A program made the translations under genes and the position numbers. The notes under the pieces are model-generated. The model searched no databases, was not told the origin of the DNA, and saw only the letters and a list, made by a program, of their open reading frames with translations. Positions 48,800-59,645 of a DNA stretch of 64,000 bases are shown in pieces. Each line of letters starts with the position of its first letter. The first letter of the stretch is position 1. Source of the DNA: Mytilus trossulus (Eukaryota > Mollusca > Bivalvia > Mytilida > Mytilidae); NCBI RefSeq assembly GCF_036588685.1, contig NC_086375.1, forward strand, positions 45,043,270-45,107,269, read 5' to 3'.

Positions 48800-50890
48800 G
48801 TGTAGACACAAACTAAAAACATTTTTTATATAAATGCCAACATTTAATAAAGGATAAAAATCACAAGATCATCCAGTAACTACAACTGAAGAAAAGTGTT
48901 TTAGTACTGATATTATTTACTTTCCTGTTATAGAACTTGAAAAAGTTTTACCATATTTCCAGACAAAACTGTTGCCATAATGTCCTTAATAGAACATCCT
49001 GAAGCTAAATGCACTTAAGAAGAGGTTCCTCTAAATGAGTTAACCTTAAAACCTCGGATAAAATATGAACTCTCTCTAACTATCTAAACTTTACGAAAAG
49101 ACTTAGATGAATTCTCTCACTTATTTTGTACACAAAACATGATAAATCATTGTCTTAACAACACAAAGTTTTGGTTTATCAAAACCTTTGATCACCTCAT
49201 AAGGTAAACTAACTAACAGATCTAGTATTTTTCAAAAACTCATGTATATGAAAAAATAAAGTGCCATGTCTCTGAATGAAAGACATAGAATGTAAATCTA
49301 CAGCTGATAAAGATAGTACTTTAAGGCAGATGTAGTCAAGACAAATAAAAACACAATTATAAAAGACAGTCTTCAATGTTAAATACTCCAATGAATATTA
49401 AGAACCTAAAAAAGATAGCACTAAATTCATCTCCCAAGTGAAAGAGTATCTAACTCTTCAATTGCAGATTCAGGTTTCAGCAACCTTACACAAATACATG
49501 TAGTAAACAAACAAATTAAGTAACATCTTGTTCTTAAAGGATAAAGTCTGTTTCAACATAGAACAAGGAAAATTCACATTAAACATGCTGAATATGAAAA
49601 ACTTGAGTTTTACAAAAAATTCAATAATCAATAACATCCTTTTTAGATGGTGATAAGGAATTGATCACACCAAATAATGAAATTTCTCAAAAAATATTGA
49701 TAATGCTTGATTATAGATGCAAGGTCTCCAAGATGAAGTGTAAATATATTTTACAAATGATTCTGAAATCCCCTGTTTATATTAAAGTGATTTCTGAGTA
49801 TAATACACACGTTTTTACCCTACTGCACAATCAACTCTTCAGGTGTTGGTTCACTTATATTTTTTACAATATACAGTTAAATTAAGTCTCTTCCTGACGG
49901 AAAGACATTATCTTCAGTATACAACATTGTTACTAATTTTTATGCTTAGCAGTTTAACTGGCAAATAAATTAAAATTGGTTTTAGCAAAGAAACCCAACT
50001 CTGAGCAAGCCAAAAAGGATAACCAAAAGAGCCTTCTGAACTTTATCACTAATAATTTTCTTTATAATTATCCCCAACAATGAAAAAGATGGGAAAATAT
50101 AAGGTCTTAATTCTGATCATGAAAAATACAAACATCTCTGAAAGGAGCTTGTTGGTCAAAAGACAATAAAGTAATTATCTACAGATTTGAAAATGAAAAT
50201 GTAATAACAACAAAACCAATACATCTTCTTTCAATTGCCATCCTTTTGAATCTGTAAATTTTTTAGACATATGATAAGCATCAAAATTTTCTTACCAGGA
50301 ATAAAAAGAGCTGTGATAAAAATGTTCTTTCTTGAACACCAAGTCCAAATAATGAAATATTTGTAGTAAGTATGTTAAGTGACAAAGAGGTTATACTTCC
50401 TAATTTGCATAATAAAAGCTACTGAAATAGTATTTTCTGATTGTATAACTATCTGTGACTAAAACTTTTTCTCCAAAAGAAAAATATAGCCAACAATTAA
50501 TACTATGAAATCTATATTAAATGAGTGCATACTCTTAAAGAAGCTCCAATAAATTCTACCAACAGAAACATTTTCTTCAAATTTGGATCCCAAATCCTTC
50601 TTATGTCAGAGGAATCTGGTTCAATCCAAAAACTTATTTGGATGGGTCTATAAATCAAATTTTTAAATTCTGATTTTAAATTGTTAAAAAATTTCACCTA
50701 TCATGCCTAATGATGATAATAAACACTGTAACAACTATACTGTGTTTCAACATTATTTCTTGCCATGTTTCTGCAAAGTAACATTCCCACAGATACTACA
50801 TTAAAAGCATTCGTCACAAGACCAATATATGATGTAAATCATCTAAAATACAGTTACACAATTCTATTTAAGAAAAATTTCCCAAGGGAG
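48800..50890. other. Unreadable 3' part of the DIRS-like element
   Basis: No open frame longer than about 75 codons. A tyrosine recombinase would be expected here if the DIRS assignment is right, but I cannot read its Arg/His/Arg/Tyr motifs. Confidence 0.35.
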
Positions 50891-50896
50891 ATAATT

Positions 50897-51300
50897 TTAC
50901 CATTTCTCATCTGTCAGAAAAAACTTAAATAGCTCAGTATCAATAATGAGACAAAGGAAAACAATGTGCTTCCAAGGAATGAGTACCAACTTCTCAAATT
51001 TTATTCCGAAGCACAGCTTATCAAGCATTTGCACCACTTCTTCTGTATTCACAATACAATCATCTAAACTCTGATCCATAATAAAAGAATCATCAATGTA
51101 TAAACTATAGCATGTATATACTTCAAGTGACATTATTTCATAAATACATAAGACAGGTTTTAAAACCTTAGTAAAAACTCTTGATGCAAAAGCCAATCCA
51201 AAACAAAAAACATAAATATCATATCAATGTCTTTTCCACAAGAATCAGGAAATTGTGATATAATCATAAATGATACCTAAATATGCATCTGTGAGATCTA
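50897..51300 (-). pseudogene. DIRS-like reverse transcriptase remnant
   Basis: The frame 51,196-50,897 contains ASRVFTKVLKPVL, the catalytic box as SLYIDDSF (in place of YLDD), FGIKFEKLVLIP and the following IIDTELFKFFLTDEK. All are in the order typical of DIRS/Ngaro-type polymerases (fingers-palm, YxDD, K-S-x-L-x-P, FLGF-x-ID). Just upstream at 51,253-51,300 another frame reads SIDLTDAYLGIIYDYI, the motif A aspartate region. Frame changes and stops separate the pieces, so the copy is dead. Confidence 0.65.
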
Positions 51301-51556
51301 TAGATGTTAGCTCTCTCTCTATATATATATATATAGATAATTATTCTAAAAAGAATTACATCTAAACAAAAGATAAATGGTCCTGCTCCAAATGCTGATT
51401 AGCCACAAACTAAGTTTGGTTGAATTTTTCAAATAGATACAAGCCTTGAAGACCAATCTTTCTTAGGAACTAAGAAAATATAGGAAATAAACTGATTTTC
51501 CATTGATCAATCAACCTCTTAAATAGCCTCCTTAGCTATCAATTTTTGGACTTATG

Positions 51557-51594
<38 letters not shown>
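51557..51594 (+). repeat. 38-nt poly(A) tract
   Basis: An uninterrupted A38. The 9-mer CTTATGAAA lies on both sides (51,551 and 51,601), resembling a target-site duplication, but no insert body other than A residues is present. It interrupts the DIRS-like remnant. Confidence 0.9.
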
Positions 51595-51596
<2 letters not shown>

Positions 51597-51742
51597 CATC
51601 CTTATGAAAGGTGAAATGTATTTAATTCAAAAATGATAAACCTTGTGGTACATCATTAAAAACAATTTTATAACCATTTCTTAATATATCTAATATCAAT
51701 AGATCATTAGAAACATTTTCCAAATCATAATATTTAAGTTAT

Positions 51743-52115
51743 CTACTGTATATATAGCAACTGGTTGAGAAAAGTGACCTCTTCGAAATTCTCTGTTCCC
51801 TTTTGGAAACCTCTCTCTCTCAATGAAGGGAATTGCCTACTAGTATAGTACACTAGTTGACCAACAGAGCATCCGCAGTTAAAAGCTGATATTGCCTTTC
51901 CCATAACAGCTGGGAGTAAATTAATTGCTAGACCTGGAACCTCTTCCAAGGAATCTATAATTTGCTATAGAATCTTTGTATAAACACAAGTTTGCTTTTT
52001 GCAATCATAACTAGAAATGTGATAAAGCAACTATCACAACAGAATTACAAAAAAGTTTTATCATCTAAATATTTCTGAGCATCTCCTATGGGTTTAACCA
52101 GAAACCCATGGTCAA
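51743..52115 (-). pseudogene. Upstream coding remnant of the DIRS-like element
   Basis: The frame 51,949-51,743 (with LEEVPGLAINLLPAVMGKAI and RQFPSLRERGFQKGTENF) and a short frame at about 52,045-52,110 (HGFLVKPIGDAQKYLDDK) lie upstream of the polymerase on the same strand. They look like parts of the first or linker ORF. No known domain is recognised. Confidence 0.45.
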
Positions 52116-53250
52116 ACAAACAAATAGAATTTTACAATAAAATCCTTGTATTATCAAGATCTAATGGCTCATTCTTACAACAAGAAATAGCCAACTCGAC
52201 AAAAGGGGTAATGATCAACCCCTTAAGAAAATATCTCTCCAGGTTCCCTGCATCTTTGAAACCATAGAGTGGGCCTGTCTAGGCAGTGCCATTTCGATTT
52301 AAATTTATCCCCGACACACTAGGATTGTCACAGTTCTCAGTGTGATAGTATTATTTCCTCTATGAACTTTATATTTTCCTGATTTTATCAAAATCATGAT
52401 TAAACTGATCAACAAACAGGATGAGATAATGGACCATTAATCTCACTAAAAGAAGCCTTAAAGGCTTCTGAAAACCTTAATGCAGGATAAAAAGACGTAT
52501 CAAAATCAACTCCGGCTGGACTATCATCAGCCATGGCACAAACTCCAAAAAGAGGTACATACACCGTATCATTTCAGTAGATCAGATCAAAAATTAGAAC
52601 TAAATCTTCATAAAAGTAAGCCTCTAATGGCAAAATTCAAATAAAGCAGCAGGTTTCTCTACAAACTCTGCTAGAGTTGAAGGCAGTGAAACTGTCTCAA
52701 AACTCATGATTCATACAGGTTCTTTACTACATTAATAATAATGAGTAAATGTATCAATATACATGCCTATCTTAAATCTCAACAGCACTTTCGTGAGAAA
52801 CATTCACAAATCAAGTAGAATTTGAAGTTATACAAGTAGCACTAGATTTTAAAACTTACTTTTTACAGGTTCTGTTGCTTTGTCAATTATTTCCAATTGC
52901 CATGCCATTATGACCTATTATAAAACTACTAGGTTTTATAACTGTTAAGAAGAGGATTTATTCAAAATACCTCTTGATTTCCTATTAAATATATCATCTT
53001 TAATTTCTAAAACATTCCAGAGGTAATGAAAAACATAACCATCACCCTAGTAAGTGTAAACATCATTCTAAACATCTTGCAAAAACAATACATTTGCATA
53101 ACTAAATTCAGCCATTGTAATACAAAATGTGTACCTGTGCAGGTAAAACACGTGTAAATTGTGAAGAGTACTCACGACCTTCATGTGAATAGAAATACTT
53201 TTAAATATCTACCTGTTTAACAAACAGGAGTATGAATTAAGTAACACATG
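52116..53250. other. 5' part of the DIRS-like element, unreadable
   Basis: Short stretches on the minus strand look formerly coding, but no domain can be read. Confidence 0.3.
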
Positions 53251-53255
53251 TACAT

Positions 53256-53480
53256 GTGCCGTACATCGTACTAATACAAAAACTTAATGAATATATAAAA
53301 TTGTCATACATCGTAGACAATAAAATATTTAATTAATTTCCATGAACACTTGTCATACATCGTAGACTAGAAATTTTTAAATTCATTTCCATCAACACTT
53401 GTCATACATCGTAGACAATTGAGGAATTATTATTTGTAAATAACAAAATAACATTAGAACTTGTCGTACTTCGTAGACAA
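53256..53480. repeat. Array of palindromic 20-mers (iteron-like)
   Basis: TTGTCATACATCGTAGACAA occurs at 53,301-53,320, 53,350-53,369 (ending ct in place of aa) and 53,399-53,418. A variant TTGTCGTACTTCGTAGACAA is at 53,461-53,480, and a decayed copy (gccgtacatcgtac) near 53,258. Starts are 49, 49 and 62 bp apart. Each unit is an imperfect palindrome (TTGTC..TAC..GTA..GACAA), while the DNA between units is unrelated. It lies about 270 bp inside the 5' end of the DIRS-like element. Confidence 0.85.
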
Positions 53481-53761
53481 GTTAATGTAACTTTAATAAC
53501 TTTCTCCCAAATTTAAGATAAAAATAAAATAACTAAAAAGAACTCACGTGAAGTGTCCACTTCACCCTCAAGAAAAATAATGACAAGTTATTATGGAACA
53601 GGTGCTTATATACTAGGGTCAAGGTCACTGGCCAGGTATACTTTGTTTCTTTAAACAGAGATATTATATGTAAGCTTCACCCCTCAAAGAGAAGTTAAGC
53701 TAATTCATTACTTGAGACCGAAGGCGAAATATGAATAAGAACATGCGTTCTCTTGAACGCA

Positions 53762-53945
53762 AAAATTAAAACTAAAGCTAGTGTATGTTACACAGGTAAA
53801 CTATGACGTAGGTGAGTACATCTCATGGATGTAATTTTTAATCACCTAGGTAATTGCGATGAGAACATGTTGTGAAAGCAAACATATTCTATATAATATA
53901 AATGTAATTTCATGGTAAGTATATTTAACCAAATTCATATAAAAT
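53762..53945 (-). repeat. Right terminal repeat of the 10.4-kb interval
   Basis: The reverse complement of 43,216-43,395: aactaaagctagtgtatgtt, acacaggtaaactatgacgt, gtgagtacatctcatggatg, atcacctaggtaattgcgat, tgagaacatgttgtgaaagc, ending ggtaagtatatttaacc. The end includes a consensus-like 5' splice donor (ATG/GTAAGTAT) on the plus strand. Confidence 0.85.
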
Positions 53946-54524
53946 GATGGTTTGTATTAAAAAAAGATTTAAAATTTAATATGTTATGGTCTTATTTTTG
54001 CACATTTCATATTGATATATAGATTTTTTGCTTACAAATGTCATGAACTAATATCTTCAAGTGTATTTCAAAACTTTTTCAGGTCAGGCATAATAATAAA
54101 CAACTTTAATATTTCCATCACAATAAATATGTCTGCTCAGTAACATTGGCTTCCTAAATCTTCAATATTGGCCTAATACATATATTCAAGCCAAGTTTCG
54201 TATCAGAGATTTAAGAAAAACAAACCGATACCACAATTACTTCCACTGCATTACAGCAACATTGCATATCTTTTTATATGAACAGGAATCACATATGGTC
54301 GCTTAATTTCATCAGAGTTGAAGGTTTTTAACACAAATTAACAAAATTTGTATACCTAAAGGATCTAATCAAAATTTGTATGCATAATTACAGACATTGG
54401 AACATTTGGAAGTACAAATGTATAATCAATATGTGTAGATTTAGTTGCAATGGTAGTTTGTTTAGAATTTTCCCTATGAAAGAACCAATCCAAGCAGTAT
54501 TTATCATTAATATACAAAACCTAC
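53946..54524. other. Intronic DNA next to TIR-STING exon 4
   Basis: A+T-rich, no coding. The frame that runs on past exon 4 into 54,388-54,524 is intron read-through. Confidence 0.5.
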
Positions 54525-54714
54525 CATCATAGTAAATAAATTCACAATACTGAGCCTTTTCTGGTACTGCATTTCTCATCAATTGACTAACAATTCCATA
54601 AAAATTTTCTGCTTCTTTTACCATTGTTTCCTGGTTGACTCCAGCAATTGTCCATGTTTTCATTTCTTGTAAGCAAGTCACAGGTGCAGCATACTGCCCA
54701 ACAAAGTATAATCC
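54525..54714 (-). CDS. TIR-STING: TIR-STING exon 4 (STING ligand-binding domain, C-terminal half)
   Basis: 190 nt between atttttgtag/GGA (acceptor) and GATG/gtaggt (donor). It encodes GLYFVGQYAAPVTCLQEMKT to YCEFIYYDG. The segment VGQYAAPVTCL aligns with the human STING ligand-lid segment LEYATPLQTL: Tyr261 and Pro264 are kept, but Glu260 is Gln, Thr263 is Ala and Thr267 is Cys. The following helix (NQETMVKEAENFYGIVSQLM) matches the helix that follows in STING. Entry is phase 0 and exit phase 1, compatible with exons 3 and 5. Confidence 0.88.
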
Positions 54715-55164
54715 CTACAAAAATTAAACATTTTACAAAATAATGTTTATATCCACCATTGTACCCTATTAATCACAGCAGGTACGGCCAAACTGAATGT
54801 CAATATTTTTTGAAACTAATTAAACAGTAACAGCCCTATGAATTTTGAGATATCCCCCTCCTCAGAGAGCCATAAATAAAGGCAACAGTGGTATACAGGA
54901 GTTTAAAAGTCAGAGTTTATTATGACCCCTTAATTATTATTATTTTTTAAGTATCCAATTGAAAGATTAAAACAAAACAATAAGATTAAAATCACTTCTG
55001 ACAACAAAAGATGTTTGCATTTAAATAAAAAATGGCCTCAAGTGAGTGTGAGCTATTGCCATCACTGTGCATTTGCTGTCCTTTTCTATCTCTTAAACCT
55101 TCTAAAAACAAATACTTCAAAATTCTGCATGGGTGAAAATATATCTGTTCTCTGATATTGAAAA
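54715..55164. other. Intronic DNA
   Basis: Non-coding. A fragment similar to the family C tail occurs inverted near 54,864-54,910 (aataaaggcaacagtggtatacaggagttt). Confidence 0.45.
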
Positions 55165-56041
55165 AAAATTTGTAAGGGTTCCGCGGAACCCAGTGTCTCG
55201 CCTACTTTTGCTGTAAATCACAGGCTCAACAAAAATTAGGAAAAAAATCAATAAAAATATTCCTCTTGATACTATCTTTTGATTGTAAGAAGCTTCTGTC
55301 CAAGTTTGGTAAAAATCTAGGATAGTTAATGAATCTAATAAATGTTTTGAAAACTTTAACTGCAGACTGTATGAAGTATTAACTGGAAGAAAATCTAAGT
55401 CCATTTAAAAGTAAATAAAGAAAAAATGGATTTTTTTTTTTACAAAATTTACTTCTGGATGCTATCTTATGATCATAAACAAGCTTCTGTCCAAGTTTTG
55501 TACAAACCAAGGATAGTTTAAGAAAGTTATTAAAATTCTAAAAACTTTAACCACAGAGTGAATGCAATGTTTCCCCGCAGAAAAAAACTAAGTCCATTTA
55601 TAAGTAAAATACGGAAAAAATGGAATTTTATTTTTACAAAATTTACTTTGGATACTATCTTATGATCATAAACAAGCTTCTGTCCAAGTTTTGTACAAAC
55701 CAAGGATAGTTTAAGAAAGTTATTAAAATTCTAAAAACTTTAACCACAGAGTGAATGCAATGTTTCCCCGCAGAAAAAAAACTAAGTCCATTTATAAGTA
55801 AAATACGGAAAAAATGGAATTTTATTTTTACAAAATTTACTTCTGGATACTATCTTATGATCATAAACAAGCTTCTGTCCAAGTTTGGTAGAAATCCAGT
55901 ATAGTTTAGGAAAGTTATTAAAATTTCAAAAACTTTAACCACAGAGTGAATATTTGTGGAGGCCGCCGACGACGACACCGACGACGACGGAAATTAGGAT
56001 CGCTTAGTCTCGCTTTTTCGACTAAAGTCGAAGGCTCGACA
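55165..56041 (+). repeat. Hairpin-ended tandem-repeat element
   Basis: It opens with the perfect 16-bp palindrome GGGTTCCGCGGAACCC (55,176-55,191) and cagtgtctcgcctac. Then come four tandem units of about 195-200 bp (from about 55,245, 55,440, 55,635 and 55,840), each with tactatcttatgatcataaa, caagcttctgtccaagttt, ggatagtttaagaaagttat and aaaaactttaaccacagagtg. It closes with a (CGA)n tract (55,965-55,992) and a hairpin (cgactaaagtcg) near 56,017-56,030. Non-coding; inside the TIR-STING intron. Confidence 0.8.
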
Positions 56042-58469
56042 ACAACAAGAGGCTCTCAAGAGCCTGAATCGCTTACCTTAATTTTTTTGGTTTAATCTCT
56101 CATCAATAATTATTTTGGCTTTTCAATTTATTAAAATGTTCTTTGAATCGTCCTATTTTCTTTAAAAGCAAAAAAAAATAAATCATTTTCTCCTATGTTC
56201 TATTTTAGCCATTGGAGCTATATTTCTTGACATACAAGGAAATAAAATATAAAATTTATACTTGATACTCTGAAACTCATTTAGCCTAAGTTTGGCTGAA
56301 ATTGATACAGCAGTTTCAAAGGAGAAGATTTTCTAAAGTAAGTCAACATGATGAACAAATTGTGAAAAAAGTCTTTAAAGAGCAATAACTCCTTAAGGGG
56401 TTAATTGACAATTTTGGTCAAATTGACTTATTTGTAGATCTTACTTTGCTTAACATTTTTGCTATTAACAGTTTATCTGTATCTATAATAATATTCAAGA
56501 TAATAACCAAAAACTGCAAAATTTCTTTAAAATCATCAATTCAGGGGCATTATACCTGAAAAACCAGTTACCCAATTCGGCTGAAAATTTCAGGACAGGT
56601 AGACCTTGACCTAATAAATACTTTAACTTCTTGTCTTATTTGTCTAAATGGTGGAGTTTTTGAGATATAAGCCAAAAACTGCATTTTACCCTGTGTTTTA
56701 TTTTTAGCCATGACGGCCATGTTTTTTGACGAAATAGCAAATAAAACACAAACTTTATTTTATACACCCTACTGATCATTCAGTTGAAGTATGGTTGAAT
56801 TTGGTTGAGTAGTTTTAGAGAAGAAGATTTTTTAAAGTTAGCAAATATGATGAACAAATTGTGAAAAATTGTCATTAAAGGACAATAACCCCTTAGGGGG
56901 TCAATTGACAATTTTGATCATATTAACTTATTTGTAGATCTTACTTTGCTGGTCATTTTTGCTGTTTACAGTTTAAAATTTATCTATAATAATATTCAAG
57001 ATAATGACCAAAAACTGCAAAATTTCCTTAAAATTACCAATTAAGTGGCAGCAACCCAACAATGGGTTGTTTGATTCATCTGAAAATTTCAGGGCTGATA
57101 GATCTTGACCTAAGGAACATTTTTTCTTCCCATGTCAGATTTGCTCTAAATGCTTTCATTTTTGAGATATAAGCCAAAAACTGCATCTGACCCCTATGTT
57201 CTATTTTAAGTAACGGAGGCCATGTTTTTTGACGGATCAAAAATCAAAGCACAAACTTTGTGCTGGATAATCTAAGGAAAAATCATGCTAAGTTTCATCC
57301 AAATCCATTCAGTAGTTTCAGAGGAGAAGATGTTTAAAAAATTGTGACCAAAAACTGCACCTATCTTTTCTTTTGATATTATCAAAGCATTGTCTGAAAG
57401 CTATATTTTACTAATTTATTTTACAATTCTATCATTTCGTTTAGTTTCTATTCACAAAATGGTGTTTTTTCCTGTATAATCCATACAAAATGTGCCGTTT
57501 TGTCACGACCTGTAGCTTGGAAAAATGCACGGTGACCTATCATTTTTATAACATTTTTTAACATGTATCAATAGATACTACATTTTGGCAAAGTATGAAC
57601 AAATTCTATCATTTTTATTTTAGACTCCCATACCACCTTAAGTGGCAGCAACCCAACACTGGGTTGTTCGATTCATGTGAAAATTATATGGCTGATAGAT
57701 CTTCACCTAATGAACATTTTTAACACATGTCAGATTTGCTCTAAATGCTTTCGTTTTTGAGATATAAGCCAACCAGATGCTCCGCAGGGCGTAGCTTTAT
57801 ACGACCGCAGAGGTTGAACCCTGAATGGTTGGGGCAAGTATGGACACAACATTCAAGCTGGATTCAGCTCTAAATTTGGATTGTGATTAAATAGTTGACA
57901 CAGCATAGGTTTCTGACACAGATTGAATGTGTTCTAATGAACTTAAAATTTTTGTTTTCTCTTAGAGCAATTCACTATGCTGTTGAATATTAATCCTCTC
58001 AAAAAAATGTTTGAAGAAATTTTCTTTTTATTCATGAAATTTCAAATGAGAAAATTGAACCCAATTTTTTTAATCACATCCCCCTTTCCCTTATTCCAAA
58101 ACTAATCTCAATTAAAATTTCTAATGGAGTTTGCAACAATAACTACTCATTTAAATACATCATAAAATATTAAGATGTAAAAAAACTGCTTGTTATCACT
58201 GAATGGTAAAGATTATTTTAATTTATCAGTTGGTAGTAAAAAGTGAATATACATTGTATATTGTATATATAACAAAGATTTAAGTTGATTCTGGACAAAG
58301 AAAGATAACTCCAAATAAAAAAAAATCTTACAATCAGATATTTCTTGCTTACTATTCTGGACAAAGAAAGATAACTCTAATTAAAAACAAAATTGCTATT
58401 TCACAATATTTTGCAATAAGATATTTCTTGCCATTGCGCAATACTGTGCAATTGAAAAGACTTGCTATT

Positions 58470-59030
58470 GCACAAAACTTAATATAATAATTTTAGATCC
58501 TGATTTGGACCAACTTGAAAACTGGGCCCATAATCAAAAATCTAAGTACATGTTTGGATTCAGCATATCAAAGAACCCCAAGATTTCAATTTTTGTTAAA
58601 ATAAAACTAAGTTTAATTTTGGACCCTTTGGACTTTAATGTAGACCAATTTGAAAACAAGACCAAAAATGAGGAATCTACATACACAGTTAGATTTGGCA
58701 TATCAAAGGACCCCATTTATTCAATTTTTGATGAAATCAAACAAAGTTTAATTTTGGACCCCGATTTGGACCAACTTGAAAACTGGGCCGATAATCAAGA
58801 ATCTAAGTACATTTTTAGATTCAGCATATCAAAGAACCCAAACGATTAATTTTTTGTCAAAATCAAACGAAGTTTAATTTTGGACCCTTTGGACCTTAAT
58901 GTAGACCAATTTGAAAAAGGGACAAAAGTTAAAAATCTACATACACAGTTAGATTCGGCATATCAAAGAACCCCAATTATTCAATTTTGATGAAATCAAA
59001 CAAAGTTTAATTTTGGACCCTTTGGGCCCC
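58470..59030 (+). repeat. Tandem repeat with an open frame of repeated 40-residue units
   Basis: Units of about 120 bp alternate as two types: ttggaccaacttgaaaactgg..ttcagcatatcaaagaaccc and gtagaccaatttgaaaac..ttggcatatcaaaggacccc. The frame 58,505-58,849 stays open for 114 codons and reads repeated blocks such as LDQLENWADNQESKYIFRFS and ISKNP. Because the unit length is near a multiple of three, an open frame is expected without selection, so coding function is doubtful. Confidence 0.7.
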
Positions 59031-59645
59031 TTATTCCTAAACTGTTGGGACCAAAACTCCCAAAATCATTACCAACCTTCCTTTTATGGTCATAAACCTT
59101 GTGTTTAAATTTCATAGATTTCTATTTACTTATACTAAAGTTATGGTGCGAAAACCAAGAAAAATGCTTATTTGGGTCCCTTTTTGGCCCCTAATTCCTA
59201 AACTGTTGTGACCTAAACTCCCAAAATCAATACCAACCTTCCTTTTGTGGTCATAAACATTGTGTTTAAATTTCATTATTTTCTATTTACTTAAACTAAA
59301 GTTATTGTGCGAAAACCAAGAATAATGCTTATTTGGGCCCTTTTGTGGCCCTTAATTCCTACACTGTTGAAACCAAAACTCCCAAAATCAATCCCAACCT
59401 TTCTTTTGTGGTCATAAACCTTGTGTCAAAATTTCATAGATTTCTATTAACTTAAACTAAAGTTATAGTGCGAAAACCAAGAAAATGCTTATTTGGGCCC
59501 TTTTTGGCCCCTAATTCCTAAAATGTTGGGACCAAAACTCCCAAAATCAATACCAACCTTTCTTTTGTGGTCATAAACCTTGTGATAAAATTTAATAGAT
59601 TTATATTCACTTTTACTAAAGTTACAGTGCGAAAACTAAAAGTAT
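59030..59645 (+). repeat. Tandem repeat, about 157-bp unit, four copies
   Basis: Four copies of (ggcccctaattcctaaactg, ttgggaccaaaactcccaaa, atcaataccaaccttccttt, tgtggtcataaaccttgtgt, actaaagttatggtgcgaaa, accaagaaaaatgcttattt) start at about 59,025, 59,186, 59,343 and 59,503. The last runs into the (GAC)n tract. Confidence 0.85.

Larger units (their letters stand above)
48452..53745 (-). mobile_element. DIRS-like (tyrosine-recombinase class) retroelement, degenerate
   Basis: The boundaries are inverted repeats: 48,452-48,585 and 48,748-48,791 together match the reverse complement of 53,581-53,745 (about 165 bp; ttctctttgaggggtgaagc, tggccagtgaccttgaccct, ttcatatttcgccttcggtc). About 5.3 kb lies between them, a usual DIRS length. 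The minus strand carries a decayed polymerase (50.9-51.3 kb) and an upstream coding remnant (51.7-52.1 kb). Inverted rather than direct terminal repeats, plus this reverse-transcriptase type, favour DIRS over LTR elements. The region 48.8-50.8 kb, where RNase H, methylase and tyrosine recombinase would be, shows no readable domain. The class call is inference. Confidence 0.55.
43535..53945. mobile_element. About 10.4-kb interval bounded by terminal inverted repeats
   Basis: The left end (tttatatgaattt followed by GGTTAAATATACTTACC and tgaaattacatttatattat, 43,533-43,594) is the reverse complement of the right end at 53,870-53,945. The outer arms match for about 60 bp, flanks included. The right end continues inward for about 170 bp identical in kind to the small element at 43.2 kb. 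Inside are a minisatellite (47.1-48.0 kb), a DIRS-like element (48.4-53.75 kb) and about 3.5 kb of A+T-rich DNA. It may be one large transposon, or a pair of related small elements flanking unrelated DNA. The whole interval is inside the last TIR-STING intron. Confidence 0.55.

Noticed and set aside
51557-51594. A38 tract with flanking CTTATGAAA as a processed-pseudogene insertion
   Set aside because: There is no insert body between the flanks other than A residues. Slippage expansion is simpler.
53256-53480. CRISPR-like array of short repeats
   Set aside because: Repeats are regularly spaced, but this is eukaryotic DNA, with only four or five units, palindromic repeats and A+T-rich spacers. 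No cas genes are present.
54388-54524. Extension of the STING frame past exon 4
   Set aside because: GATG/gtaggt is a good donor, and the read-through residues do not align with STING, while the exon at 43.1 kb does and is in phase.
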